Assembly: GCF_019320115.1 (NCBI RefSeq)
Contig: NC_089591.1
Span: 60,573,907-60,637,906, forward strand
Direction: 5' to 3'
DNA length: 64,000 bases
From: Miscanthus floridulus
Lineage: Eukaryota; Streptophyta; Magnoliopsida; Poales; Poaceae
A program made the position numbers and the translations under genes. The notes under the pieces were generated by a model. That model was not told the DNA's origin and did not search any database. It saw only the letters and a list, made by a program, of their open reading frames with translations. Below, piece by piece: positions 11,745 through 22,247 of the stretch. How positions within the stretch are numbered: position 1 is the first letter of the stretch; each line of letters starts with the position of its first letter.

Positions 11745-12982
11745 TCCCTCTCTCTTGTGCATTGCAGGTTGAGAAGCAACCTGTGGAGCGCACGTTGTTC
11801 GCGTGAGACATTATCTCACTTACGTACCTGTGGCGGGGATGTGCTTATTGTAAAACATGTGTCCCGCCTAGCGCGCTCAACAGGCCTGTCGATGTAAAAA
11901 GAAAACATCTTTCTCGATTTTAATAAAATGATGCCCAAACATTTTACGTATTGGAGAGAAAAAAAACTTACTTACCTGTGGCGTGAAATGAAACGAGGAG
12001 GGCACTTAATCCGACCGACTCCCAGCACGATTTACAGGCTACAGCCGGTGCAATGCATCCATGCATGTGGGCGCACCAGTCCGGACAATGGATCAGGCTC
12101 GCCCCTGTTCCGTGCGGCGACCGCGCGCCACTCCTCCCGGCCAGATCGAGCGCCGACGCCGCATGGAATGGAACCCCAGAAAATTAGCCACGCGCGGGCA
12201 CGGAGCCCGTGTGGGCAACTGGGCATGGAGACGACGACCCTGGATGGCCGGGACGCGGGCGGACGCCGATCTGCCTGCCTCTCTCCCGTTGTCCATTGAC
12301 CCCGTTTTGGCGCATCTGCACGGGCAACGCCTCGGCAGCGGACGGGACCGCCCGCGCACTCCTGCCGCTCGGGCTCGGCGGGCAGAACCAAGTATGAATC
12401 CAATGTTAGTACGCGGATATACAGAGTGTCAGAGTGGACGAACGAGGCCGGAGGGTCGTCCGGACTCCGGAGCAGCGTACGACGTGTTCATGGACGCGAT
12501 ACGTGCTGTTCGTCGTTAGGTAGAAGAAAGGAACACGTGTATATTCTTTCTTTTTTGCAGTAGGTGAGGCCGACTCGAAGATGAGAAACAGATAGCCGAC
12601 ACGCACCTCGAGCAGCCATCGCTTGTTTGTTCTCTAGTGCCGCCGCCGCTGCTGTTAGGTGGTGGCCTCAAGGATTCCAGAACGCTGCGCAGTGTGCGGT
12701 CCTTTCAGACATGCGAAATATATCGTTGCTCCATGGCATCCGTGTGCTGCTGCTTGCTGGCGCATGGCATCTGGATAAAAGCTTCGCATGTTGCGATTCC
12801 AATAGGGTTTGGACTATTTGTGATGTGATGAGGCGTCCCTCAGTCGGAGACATCCCCACGTATACTACGGTAACGCTGGAAGTCATAGGTCCGTCCGCGC
12901 CGGACACCTCCATTGGTGGACCCGACGTCTAAAGCTATCATTTCTAACTGTTCCCCTCCCGTCACTGCAAATTAAAAAAATC
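11744..12982. other. GC-rich gene-free DNA
   Basis: Overlapping ORFs occur on both strands (up to about 150 codons near 12061-12519). This is expected from the high GC content, and none shows a domain, a start context or splice support. I could not assign a transposon family. Confidence 0.45.
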
Positions 12983-13850
12983 ATGCATCACAGCGACTGT
13001 GCTCCGCGACCGGGCTCCCGCACGTCTCCCTCTCTACCGCGCCTCCCTGCTCCCGCCGGCCTTTCTCCCTACCGCCACCGCGGTGTGCTCGCCGTGCGAG
13101 GCAGCACCACCCGGCTGCTGCTATCGCCTCCACTACGAGCACCGCGTGCGCCCTATTGCCGGGGGCCGCACAGCTGCCCGCCCGCAGCCATCCTACTCCA
13201 CCGCGACCGCACCGCCGGGATCATGCTAGTCGTGCTCTGCCCGTCTGGCTGCCATGTTTTGCTGAAAGCGCATGTACATTTCAAGTGTATGTTTCGAGCG
13301 TTTCAGATGTTTTAGAGATATGTTGCAAATGTTTCAGATGGATGTTGCTAAAGTAAATCGGGATGTTGCACATGTTGCAATGGTTGTACATGTATGTTGC
13401 AAAGGTCTGTTACCAATGTTTCATCTATGTTTTCTGGATACATGTTGCAAGTGTGTTTATCTGGATGTTGTATATGTTTTACACATACGTCGCATGTGTT
13501 TTATCTGTATGTTGCGTATGGTTGCAATGTTTTCAAGTGTTTTCAGGTGTTTTTTTTCAAGTGTTTTATCTGCCTTTAGACGTATGTTGCAACTATTGTA
13601 TTTGGATGTTTTAAAAACGGATCGGGTATTGCATCTCTCCTCCTCGCCTTCTGCTACATCGTCTCGATGTGTCATTCTCCCGGCGCCGGTAGGGCATCCA
13701 TATGACACTGCGGCCGGGTCCTTCCAAATCGGAGGGACCGCCCTCTTCCCCTCTTGTCGCTCGGGCGACATGGGACCCATGTGGAGCGCGAAAAGGAGTG
13801 CAACGCACGGTCGTTCGTCTGGACGTCTGGGCACTAGCACTGCCACTTTT
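12983..13850 (+). mobile_element. unclassified repeat, possibly MULE-like
   Basis: A GC-rich, proline-coding-like stretch (12983-13250) is followed by the ATGTTGCAA-type degenerate repeat (13268-13615) and another GC-rich piece. I recall the same combination as a common dispersed repeat of grass genomes, sometimes attributed to Mutator-like ends. No terminal repeat or target duplication was confirmed, so both limits and class are uncertain. Confidence 0.3.
13268..13615 (+). repeat. degenerate tandem repeat around ATGTTGCAA / TGTTT(T/C)A
   Basis: The words ATGTTGCAA and TGTTTCA/TGTTTTA alternate irregularly with a spacing of roughly 20-30 bp (for example near 13320, 13362, 13392, 13441, 13509 and 13583). 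The open frames through it are low-complexity and do not look like genes. Confidence 0.65.
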
Positions 13851-14080
13851 TATTTGTCGTTGCTACTTCCTAAAAAGTCAAACATACTTAACTTTAACTA
13901 AATATGTAAAATAAAATATTAATGTCTATAATACACAATTAATCTCATTAGATAGATCACTTAATATATTTTTACAATAATAAATTTATTTGAGATACAA
14001 ACATTGCTAATATTTTCTAGTGAAACCTCTCAGACTGACACTTTTTCCACGCGATATTTAAATAGGGACGGAGCGAGTGC
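13850..14080 (-). mobile_element. Stowaway-like MITE (partial)
   Basis: The right end reads 'aatagggacggagcgagtg', the complement of the grass Stowaway terminus CTCCGTCCCTATTT. The body (for example 'agtcaaacatacttaactttaac') also fits that family. The left terminus is not clear, so the element may be truncated. Confidence 0.5.
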
Positions 14081-15640
14081 ACGTCAGTAACCGGAACCGC
14101 TATCAATTTGAAATGACACATGTTTGGTACCGAAACACGATAATAAATGGTAAAATATTAACAAAACGAAGTAAACGATATTGGTTCGTCTAACCAACCA
14201 CATAATTAAATCATAAAAAACGGAATAAAAGTCCGTGTCTTGTCAATGATTCAACAATATGTTGTATGTATATATATAAAGTACTTCATCGTGCTGGCTT
14301 TCTGCATTAAATACGTGCAAACGGGAGTACGTGTGTACCTATGTATGAGTTTCATTGGTAAAGTACTGTCATAAGAAACTTTCTTTCGGCCCTACGTAAA
14401 AAAAATGGACATCATTGCATTATTTTACCTGTGTACTCCTGTGGGCAAGCCATTGGCTTGAAGAAAATTCAGCATTGTACCTCTTATTTAAAATAATCTA
14501 TCCTATAGCTATAGAAAAAGGTACTAGAATAAAAATGTACCGAGGCAGATAGACATTGGTGCTTGGTGTGATCACAGTTCATAAGTGTAGCTGAAATGTG
14601 ACTTGTAACAAACAGTGTGACATGTACTATTGGGCATTGTGATAGTTTTGTACTTTCCAGAGTAGGTATCCTATGTGGTGCTGAACATGCTCCCTATAAA
14701 ATATAATATATTTCAACCTTACGAGAATATAACATAATTTAAAAATGGTGATAGGAGGAGGTAAAAGCACGTAGCCATCATTAAGGCATCAACGGCCGTT
14801 CGCTTCGTCGAAAGAACCCGAAATACTGGACTGATTTGTTATAAGAAAAAAATATTATTTTAACTAAAAAGATAAGATAAAAAGTACAAATTACAAGACA
14901 AGCGAACATGGTCTCTTGACTTAAGGAAATATAATATATTTTAGTTTTTTTAGTAATGATAAAAGTGGTACTTTAGAAGCAACTTTAAGGGGTTACGTAG
15001 ATATTTTATCATAATAACATGTAGATAATTAGATGTAAATTTAGGTTTACTTTATTCCTGTTTTTAGTGGCACACATGGATAACTTAAATATAGATCCAT
15101 TAGTTACTTTATTTTGTTTTACAAAATCGCAGAGGTAGGTTTTTATATATAAAATAGAATAGATCCGATGGTTATTATTATCATCGATAATGATTAGAGT
15201 CTACGAATTAATAGACGGATATTTACGGATTTTATAAGAATTTAAAGGATTTTTTTCAAGCGGGTCTTGTGAGCATTAACGTGGAGGCCTCATTAGGACC
15301 TCTAGTTAGAATTTTTGTAATTTACTTTTTTCTAGTTGCAATATGTATTGAGTTGAAACCTAAACTATATAAGCTCGTTTTACATCATTTCATTTTTATC
15401 AACATTTTAATATGAACCTGTAGTTTATCTACCATCGCCAAGAGGGCAATATGTATTTTTCATAGTGATAGATGTAAGTATTTTTTTTTGTAAAACGTAA
15501 ATAGTCTAATTGTGTATTATTTATGATAATGATAAGAGTCTGCTAAATTAAAGGTCATATTGAGAATTTTTGGAGTCTAACTTTTTTTTCTAGTGTGTAT
15601 TGTGGAAATCGACGTGTCTCGTCTAGTAATATATCTAGTA
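14081..15640. other. AT-rich intergenic DNA upstream of the MYB gene
   Basis: No gene is visible. It includes one small inverted-repeat element (see 14793-14914). The rest holds short A/T runs only. Confidence 0.5.
14793..14914. mobile_element. possible small MITE
   Basis: The left end GGCCGTTCGCTT is mirrored by AAGCGAACATGGTC at the right end, around an AT-rich core of about 100 bp. The termini resemble a frequent grass Tourist-type end. No clean target duplication was seen. Confidence 0.4.
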
Positions 15641-15647
15641 ACAGTAA

Positions 15648-15888
15648 GGCTCCGTTTAGATGCGATTTTTTTTGCTTTGGCTACTGTAGCATTTTCGTTT
15701 GTATTTGGTAAAAATGTTCAATTATGGACTATTTAGGCTTAAAAGATTCGTCTCGTCAATTACGGGCAAACTGTGCAATTAGTTATTCTTTTTACCTACA
15801 TTTAATGTTTCATGCATATGCCGCAAGATTTGATGTGATAGGAAATCTTGAAAATTTTTTGATTTTGGGTGACATCTAAACGGGGCCC
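15648..15888. mobile_element. Tourist-like MITE (PIF/Harbinger type), 241 bp
   Basis: The ends GGCTCCGTTTAGATG and CATCTAAACGGGGCCC form an inverted repeat. The element is flanked by TAA at 15645-15647 and 15889-15891. A 3-bp TAA duplication fits PIF/Harbinger. It contains the core TTAGGCTTAAAAGATTCGTC, which recurs in the elements at 15973 and 17908. Confidence 0.75.
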
Positions 15889-15972
15889 TAAGATAAAATA
15901 GATGTCTGGCGTTCGAAATAGATGTCTGTGGAGATCAGCGCCACATAAAACTGTAGTAGTACAACTGTACAA

Positions 15973-16195
15973 GCCCTTGTTTAGTTCACCAAATTTTCTG
16001 AATTTGGCACTATGCAAAAAGAAGATTCCTCATCACATCAAACTTGCAGTACATGCATGGAGTACTAAATGTTGACGAAATCAAAAATTAATTGCACAGT
16101 TTAGTTGTACTTTGCGAGACGAATGTTTTAAGCCTAATTAGTCAACGATTGGACAATTATTACCACATACAATGCCAGGAACTAAACGCGGCCCA
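15973..16195. mobile_element. MITE in the MYB promoter, about 223 bp
   Basis: The ends GCCCTTGTTTAGTTC and GGAACTAAACGCGGCCC are inverted repeats. The core, with AGACGAATGTTTTAAGCC, is the inverse of the core of the neighbouring element at 15648. No exact target duplication was found. Its right end lies about 65 bp upstream of the MYB TATA box, so it forms part of the proximal promoter. Confidence 0.65.
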
Positions 16196-16259
16196 AGAGA
16201 GACACTCCCCCCATTTTCAACTCCGAGTAACAACCTCGTCATTGGTTCCCACGTACCCC

Positions 16260-16265
16260 TATAAA
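16260..16265 (+). promoter_or_regulatory. TATA box of the MYB gene
   Basis: The sequence CCCTATAAAGTC lies about 180 bp before the MYB start codon at 16442. A start site around 16290 would give a 5' UTR of about 150 bp, which contains CT-rich tracts typical of plant leaders (16350-16420). Confidence 0.65.
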
Positions 16266-16441
16266 GTCGTGCGCACAGCTAGCTCTCTCTGCTCGCACGG
16301 CAACGCAGGCAAGACCGACACCAGAGTGCAAGCGCACCCCAATCCTCTTGCCAAGCTAGCTAGCGCTCCTTCCTTCTTTCTTCTCCTTCCTCCTGCTCTC
16401 TGCGGCGACATTATTTCTCCTCTGGGAACAAGCAGAAGATA

Positions 16442-19400
16442 ATGGGGTGCAAGACATGCCAGAAGCCCAAGGTGCAGTACCGGAAGGGCCTGTGGTCGCC
16501 GGAGGAGGACGAGAAGCTCCGCGACTACATCCTCCGCTACGGCCACGGCTGCTGGAGCGCTCTGCCCGTCAAGGCTGGTAAGAAATCGCACGCGTTAGCT
16601 CACAATCCTCCCTGAATAATTCGAAGGGGCGCCGAGCAAATTGCATTGCTCCGAGCTCTGAATTCGCAGCTGCTTGTTCCTCCTCTCGTGTTTCTCAAAT
16701 GTACCTTGCTGGCTTTTGGGAGAGGAAAGGGGAGGCAATTTTAGCAAAGTCTGCTGCTCAGCTCTCAGAGCAGGGTCGTAGCTCTTCAATTTCGCGTGCT
16801 CTTGCATGCTTGTGTTATAACGAATCCCTTGTGATTGCGAAATGCACCTCGCTGGCGCTCGTGTGCTGAATTCTGTGTGAATTGCCACTCGTTCAGGACT
16901 GCAGCGCAACGGCAAGAGCTGCAGGCTGCGATGGATCAACTACCTGAGGCCGGGGCTGAAGCACGGCATGTTCTCCCGGGAGGAAGAGGAGACCGTCATG
17001 AACCTCCACGCCAAGCTGGGCAACAAGCAAGCACCGCGCAGACTTTCTCAGTTTTCACCTCACCTTTTATCCTGTAGTACACTTGTACTGCTAGAAGACG
17101 ATTATAGTAGCGTTCCATTTCTACCTGGCCGCTTTTAGGCTCCGTTTGGCCGGGCTCCCGCGGGCTCCGGCTCTCGTAGCCGGGTGTCGGCCGCCGGGCA
17201 GCAGACAGGTGCCTACAGGAGCCGGAGCCGCGGAGCCAGAAAAACGAGCTTCTCCGACTCCGGTTGTGTCAGTGAGAAAGGAAAGGAGCAGAGAGAAAAA
17301 CGGCTCCGATAAATAGGATATCGGTCGCCCAACGGCCGACAGGCGGGAGCCGGAGCAGCCGGAGCCCGTGTCGCCCAACAGCCAACAGGCGGGAGCCGGA
17401 GCAGCCGGAGCTCGGCCAAACGGGACCTTAGCTTTGCTACTAGTGTGTGTGCTTGGCAGTGTGGTTAAGCTGGAAAATCCAGTTAGTTTAGAGTAGAAAA
17501 GTGTCCATCAGTGCGAAGAAAAAGGAGAAATGCTGATGTTTAACGTGGAGACCGCTTTAAGTGGTGGAGTTGATGCTGACATCTGCGCTCCATATCGGCT
17601 ATCGAGATACTTGATTGCATCTTTTCCCAGTGCTCAAATTGATGATCGTTAGCTGGCATCTCTTTCATTTGTTTAATGAAAAAAAAAGAAAAAGAAAATG
17701 GGCAAGAAAAGGCAGTGTCTGCTACTACTTTCTCTATGGAGGAGGTGCTGTAGTTGCTTCCTGCTGCAAGTAAAGCTTACTTTAATTCGCCCCAGTACTT
17801 TATCTAGTTCCGGTTTTATACATACACTATACAAAAACACGATACCGTTCTTGATGCAACGATTTATAAATACAAGTGTCAACTATCAAAATCATTTACT
17901 TTGGCAAGGTCCTGTTTGGTTCCTTAGACTGAATTTTAGTCCCTGTCCCATCGAATATTTGGACACATGCATGGAGTATTAAATATAGACTAAAAAATAA
18001 CTAATTACACAGATTGCGACTAATTTACGAGATGAATTTTTAAGCCTAATTAATCCATGATTTGATAATGTAGTGCTACAGTAAATATATGCTAATAATG
18101 GGTTAATTAGGCTTAATAAATTCGTCTCGTAAATTAGTCTTCATCTGTGTAATTAGTTTTATAATTAACTCATGTTTAGCCCTCCTAATTAGCATCCGAA
18201 CGTCCGATGTGACATGAACTAAAATTTAGTCCGTGGAAACCAAACACCCCCAAAGAAAGACCTGTAAGGCTCTCCACAATGTGTTGCTTAAGTGCTGCCT
18301 AGAAAGGACTAGAGAAAAGTAGAGCACCGCTTCTAACACTGTGAGAGGTGCTGCCAACTCTGAGGGACGCCAGGAAAAGAGAGAGCGGTGAAAGTTCTTA
18401 CGCTGGTTCCAACTTCTTAAAAAATTATAAATAGACTGTAGAAGTTCATCCACTTCAGGACAAACGGGAGGACTGGGGAAATTTCTAAAGCGCGACTGAA
18501 ACGAATGGTGGGGAAGACGATGATATTTTATTGAAGCTGTGGGTCCCACTTAAATACGTAGCATCAGTTCCACCTACCTTACCCATTGCAGCTTTACTTG
18601 GCTGGTGTTTAATTTATCGTAGCTTGGTCCACAAATTTTCTGGCCTCACTCCCGCATTGTGGACGGCCTAAGTATACTAGTAGTACTAACGACAAGTGGT
18701 AGTGTATTGAACTGATTCGTAATTTTATATATAATCCTACTGGCATCCTACTATCCCAAGGGAAAAAAGAAAAAAAAAATCAGAGGTGTCGTCATAGTTC
18801 TTACGGACACGTCATGTCCAAGTATTTTTTTTTTCTCCCTATACATAGTATAATAGAAATTAGCTACACGAGTAAACGCCGGTGATGGAGATGCCAAAAA
18901 CGTGCCCGCCGACACACATGAAGTTTCATCGAGCTGTAGTTTTTGTCAGTAACTAACAGTAACTTTTTTTTATGACCGACTCTCTGACACTGGAAAATTC
19001 TTGTGCCTCAGGTGGTCTCTGATCGCACGGCATCTGCCAGGCCGGACCGACAACGAGGTGAAGAACTACTGGAACTCGTACCTCAAGAAGCGCGTCGAGG
19101 GCGCCGCGCAGGGCAAGCAGGGCGCGGCGGACACGGCGACACCCGCCCGTTCCGACGTGCACGGGAGCCCGGACCCCAGCGAGAACGGCCAGGGGTCCGT
19201 CGTCGTCAGCCGGCCGGCGAACTCCGACTTGTCCGAGCCGGCCGTGGAGTCGTCCTCGGCCGACGACTCCAGCTGCCTCACCGTCAACGAGCCTGCGGGC
19301 GCGGGCGCCGCGGTGCGACCGCACGCACCCGTGCTCCCGAAGGTCATGTTCGCGGACTGGCTGGACATGGACTATGGAACCAGCCTGGTAGCGCTGGGTC

Positions 19401-19627
19401 CGGACGCCGGTGTCTTCGACGTGGGCGGCCGCAGCCCGGCCCAGCAGGGCCTGAGCCACCAGGGGTCCGTGCAGGTCGACGGGCCGTGCGGTGCCGTGGA
19501 TTCCCTGCACGGGCTCGGCGTCGGCGGCATGTGCTGGGAGTTCGACGCGACGGCAGATCAGTTGGACGTGCAGGGAGGAGGGTTCTGCGATTTGCTCTCC
19601 ATGAGCGAGTTCCTTGGGATCAACTAG
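16442..19627 (+). CDS. R2R3-MYB transcription factor, LAF1/MYB18-like (3 exons, 293 aa)
   Basis: Exons are 16442-16577, 16897-17026 and 19012-19627; joined they give 293 residues. The N-terminus [18 protein letters not shown] and the R2 helix piece [14 protein letters not shown] are the hallmark of the LAF1/MYB18/MYB45 group. R2 (about 14-64) has Trp at 18, 38 and 58. R3 (about 67-116) has Phe71 in place of the first Trp, as usual in plants, then Trp90 and Trp109, with the recognition segment [13 protein letters not shown]. The acidic-to-neutral C-terminal part (117-293) has no known domain but includes [10 protein letters not shown] and ends in a short hydrophobic tail, FLGIN. The family binds DNA in the nucleus; Arabidopsis LAF1 acts in phytochrome A signalling, but a light role here is only inference. 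The bHLH-contact motif of R3 is absent. Both intron positions are those conserved in plant R2R3-MYBs. The start is the only ATG giving the conserved N-terminus. Intron 2 is long (1985 bp), full of MITEs and has a GC donor. Confidence 0.92.
16578..16896 (+). other. MYB intron 1 (319 bp, GT-AG)
   Basis: The donor is GCTG/GTAAGA and the acceptor GTTCAG/GACTG. It interrupts the Gly46 codon after the first base. It is an ordinary intron, with no insertions seen. Confidence 0.85.
17138..17427. mobile_element. Tourist-like MITE in MYB intron 2, 290 bp
   Basis: The ends GGCTCCGTTTGGCCGGGCTCC and GGAGCTCGGCCAAACGGGACC are near-perfect inverted repeats, flanked by TTA at 17135-17137 and 17428-17430. 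The interior is unusually GC-rich for a MITE and repeats the words GGAGCCGGAG and GCCCAACGGCC/GCCCAACAGCC. Confidence 0.8.
17908..18250. mobile_element. MITE in MYB intron 2, 343 bp
   Basis: The ends GGTCCTGTTTGGTTCC and GGAAACCAAACACCCC are inverted repeats. CAA occurs on both sides (17905-17907 and 18251-18253), a possible 3-bp duplication. The centre is itself an inverted repeat: TTTTTAAGCCTAATTAATCC near 18040 pairs with TTAATTAGGCTTAATAAATT near 18102. The whole element could therefore fold as a long hairpin in the pre-mRNA. Confidence 0.7.
18268..18668. mobile_element. Tourist-like MITE in MYB intron 2, 401 bp
   Basis: The ends GGCTCTCCACAATG and CATTGTGGACGGCC are inverted repeats. 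The element is flanked by TAA at 18265-18267 and 18669-18671. It starts only 17 bp after the previous element, so the two lie almost back to back. Confidence 0.75.
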
Positions 19628-19765
19628 GCCGTCAGAGTGTTGTTGTCTTCTTTCCAACGGTTCATCGCGAAGCGTTGTGTCGAATCTGTTTCTTCCGTAT
19701 GCCAAAGTGTAAATTGTGTGCTATACCAATGTGCAGTTAAATATAGTATATGCACAGCTGAGTAA

Positions 19766-19977
19766 GGGGGTATTTGGCACCGCTCTTCCTGATGGGCTTC
19801 CTTCAAAAGAGTCAGAGCCTTTTTGGAGGAGCCACTAGTTTGTGGTTTTCTTCAAAACGATTTTGGCTCCTCTACTCTTTTTTATTAAAAAACGGTTCCT
19901 CCAAAGTTTAGAAAAACGTTTGGTAGAGCTTTTCTAGAGGAAACCAGAACCGGAGAATAGCCCTATCAAATAAGCCC
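19766..19977. mobile_element. Tourist-like MITE just past the MYB stop codon, 212 bp
   Basis: The ends GGGGGTATTTGGCACCGCTC and GAATAGCCCTATCAAATAAG (then CCC) are imperfect inverted repeats. The element is flanked by TAA at 19763-19765 and 19978-19980. It begins about 140 bp after the stop codon, so it is in or near the 3' UTR and could supply or disturb the poly(A) region. Confidence 0.7.
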
Positions 19978-19980
19978 TAA

Positions 19981-21229
19981 AGATGAGGATTGCCTCCTTT
20001 CCGGTCCACTCCACGGCTGTGCTCTAGCCTCACAGCTGGTTGGAATTGCATGGTTTCAAGTCCAATCTTTCACCTTATGATTTGAACGAGTATAGGCAAA
20101 ATAATCTCTTGCTTTTTGTACAGCCAGACTAAGGTACCTAACATAACAAAAACAAAACTATACTTACCAAAAGCGCAACTATAATAAGTAAGAAAATATT
20201 ACTACTATACGAGCAAACCAAACAATGCCACCTAAAATTTTAGCTTACTCCATCCGTCTCAATAAAGTTTGTCCATTCCATGTATGAAATAATATTTGAT
20301 TAAAGATTAGTAATATCAAATTGCACTGGTTGTAGGTTTCAAAAATTACACTGATTGGATTGATTAATTAATTTTTTCCTATCCTATAAAACCCAGAACA
20401 ATACGATTTCGTAAACCTTTTTGATGAATCTACCCATGATTAGGTCACATATAATACATGGTTGCATTATATATTGGTCTCAATGCCTTTTGCATCTTTT
20501 CTTGAAGACAGGTTTATTGACAGCAAAAGAGTTTCGAGTTTATAATGGCTACAAAAATATTACTTGATTACGATTCGACACGTATGTTCGTACCTTTTTA
20601 TAAAAAAAGAATACTGTTTAGTTTGAAACATCATAGGCGTGAAGGAAAGTTATTATTTATTTAAGCGTAGATACTGTATGTGGCATAATAATTTTGTTCG
20701 GAAATCTAGGCGGTCAAATCATCAAGAATATTAATGGTGTATGTATTCTTTTGATTATAATATTATACAGTAATTTTAGACTATCTTGATGATCCTGGGT
20801 TCTTTTTAATACTATTGTTTGTTTGTATAGATAGAATAAATGCCTCTGCAGTCTTAACTTTTCAACGCGCCAAAAATGTGCAAAATAAACCAACAACGCG
20901 GCAGAGTCTTCCCATTTGCATTCGCTGCGCGCGATACAAGGGGGCCGGGACGATGATAATTGTTCACGTGTCCTTAAATCCGGCTTGATTCGCTTCTTTT
21001 TTCATCTGAAACAGTATTTTTCTCTCACAAATTCCTCCAGCATTCCTCCAAACCATCCAAATTCCTCCAGAATTCCTCCAAGCGACATCATTGTATTAAG
21101 AAAAAAAGTTTAATCGTACCGACAATGCGCTTCTATCAAGTGTGTAGGAGGTCGACCTAAAACAAGCGTAGCTGGACCATCCTAACAAAAAATCTCAGGT
21201 TTCGATATTATATAAATGGAAAGCAACCA
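19981..21229. other. AT-rich DNA between the MYB gene and the retrotransposon stack
   Basis: No gene is visible. A Stowaway-type terminus (CTCCATCCGTCTCAATAAA) occurs at about 20249-20268 but no matching second end was found. The stretch ends at ATACG (21230-21234), the flank of the Tat element. Confidence 0.5.
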
Positions 21230-21234
21230 ATACG

Positions 21235-21817
21235 TGTTGGGACATAGACATATGAGTAGCGGAGGCTCCTACATAACATCAACTGCTTATATGTGTGATG
21301 AAGCGCAGGTGTACTAGGAGGGGCCTTCGTGTCTGACCGCTGGCAAGGCGGAGGCCCAAGCACTGACTCCGAAGATATCCGGAAGAGTTTCTTGGCGGAG
21401 GTTGCACAGCGAAGGCGGAGGCTCGGGCGAAGGCCGTGCGATCCCTGCCCAAGAGAAGGGAGTTCTTGCAGCACCGTGGCCTAGAGTCGAAGACAGGCCT
21501 CCCGTGGGCCTACGGCTAAGGTCCGAGAAGCAAAGGTGGTGCAGGAGGAAAAGACCCAGGATGTCCCTAAAGATTTATACTAGTATAAGGATATTCTAGG
21601 AATGTACCATAGGGGCAAATTTGTATAATGGAACAATAGCAAAACAGTACCCTATACAAGGGAGAGCCAGATGCTATGTAGGGGAGGTGGGTGAAACCAT
21701 TTATGAAACCCTGATTGAGCCTAGACCCACCTGTCACCTTCCTTACCTTCGCCTGGAGCACCCGGCTAGGCGGAGGCCACCTCATGTCCCACCTACTGGA
21801 AACCCAGTTTTCCAACA
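21235..21817 (+). repeat. 5' LTR of Tat element no. 1, 583 bp
   Basis: It starts TGTTGGGACATAG and ends TTTTCCAACA, giving TGTTGG/CCAACA inverted termini. A primer-binding site follows at once. The left flank is ATACG (21230-21234); the partner duplication would be beyond the window. Confidence 0.75.
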
Positions 21818-21818
21818 T

Positions 21819-21832
21819 TGGCGTCCACCGCG
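21819..21832 (+). promoter_or_regulatory. primer-binding site of Tat element no. 1
   Basis: TGGCGTCCACCGCG lies one base after the LTR end. Tat elements of grasses usually have TGGCGCCCACCGTG here, so this copy differs by a C-to-T change and one further base. Confidence 0.6.
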
Positions 21833-21898
21833 TGTTGGCCAAGCGAAACCCACAATAGTCAAGAAAGAGAACAGCCCTTGCAAGAGCACTTTCTAAGC

Positions 21899-22247
21899 CT
21901 TCCAAAAGGGCAAGGCCCAGGCGTAATGCTCGCAGCACCTATGCTACTGCTACCGCTACCGAAGAGCGAGACATAGAAGAAGATGCTGCGGAGGATCAGC
22001 CTATGGCAATAGAGGAGCAGCCAGTGCTAGAACCAACCCTAGAGCAAGTGCTCTAACAGCTCCAAGCTTAGTTGTAGAGTACGCAGCAGCAGAGAGATAG
22101 GTTAGCGGTAACCTTTGCCGCAAACCAGAGGGCAGTCCAAGCATCACTGCAGGCAGTGGAGATCAGGCAACAGCTGGCTGCTAGCAAGGTTCAAGTAGAG
22201 TTTGGGCTATTGCTTAGGATTCCGAATCTACCGTCTAGAGACTAGTA
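21899..22247 (+). pseudogene. Tat no. 1 gag, N-terminal part
   Basis: The frame beginning SKRARPRRNARS is basic, then acidic (EERDIEEDAAEDQPMAIEE), then Gln-rich. It is interrupted by TAA, TAG, TAG and finally TAG. It is followed by an AT-rich non-coding piece before the gag core. Together with the core it would be the capsid precursor. Confidence 0.5.

Larger units (their letters stand above)
17027..19011 (+). other. MYB intron 2 (1985 bp), GC-AG splice pair
   Basis: The conserved residues Asn-Lys-Trp of R3 can be joined only if exon 2 ends CAACAA/GCAAGC and exon 3 begins CCTCAG/GTGGTC. The Lys89 codon is then AA+G. The donor is therefore GC, with A+3, A+4 and G+5 retained as in known GC-AG introns. 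The next GT downstream (about 17053) would add residues and break the R3 helix. Three MITEs (17138-17427, 17908-18250, 18268-18668) make up about half of the intron. Confidence 0.8.

Noticed and set aside
11604..11897. 97-codon ORF with a polyproline stretch
   Set aside because: It is caused by the C homopolymer, with no domain and no conserved start context.
12061..12519. 152-codon plus-strand ORF overlapping minus-strand ORFs
   Set aside because: GC-rich DNA opens several frames at once. No recognisable domain, splice sites or promoter were found.
13272..13901. 209-codon plus-strand ORF
   Set aside because: It runs through the low-complexity ATGTTGCAA repeat. The Val/Met/Cys/Phe-rich peptide reflects the repeat, not a gene.
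15600..15625. Possible Helitron 3' end (GTCTAGT)
   Set aside because: There is no GC-rich hairpin directly before it and no matching 5' TC end.
18953..19705. 250-codon minus-strand ORF and a 245-codon plus-strand ORF in another frame over MYB exon 3
   Set aside because: Both are shadows of the GC-rich MYB coding exon. The correct frame continues the R3 repeat.
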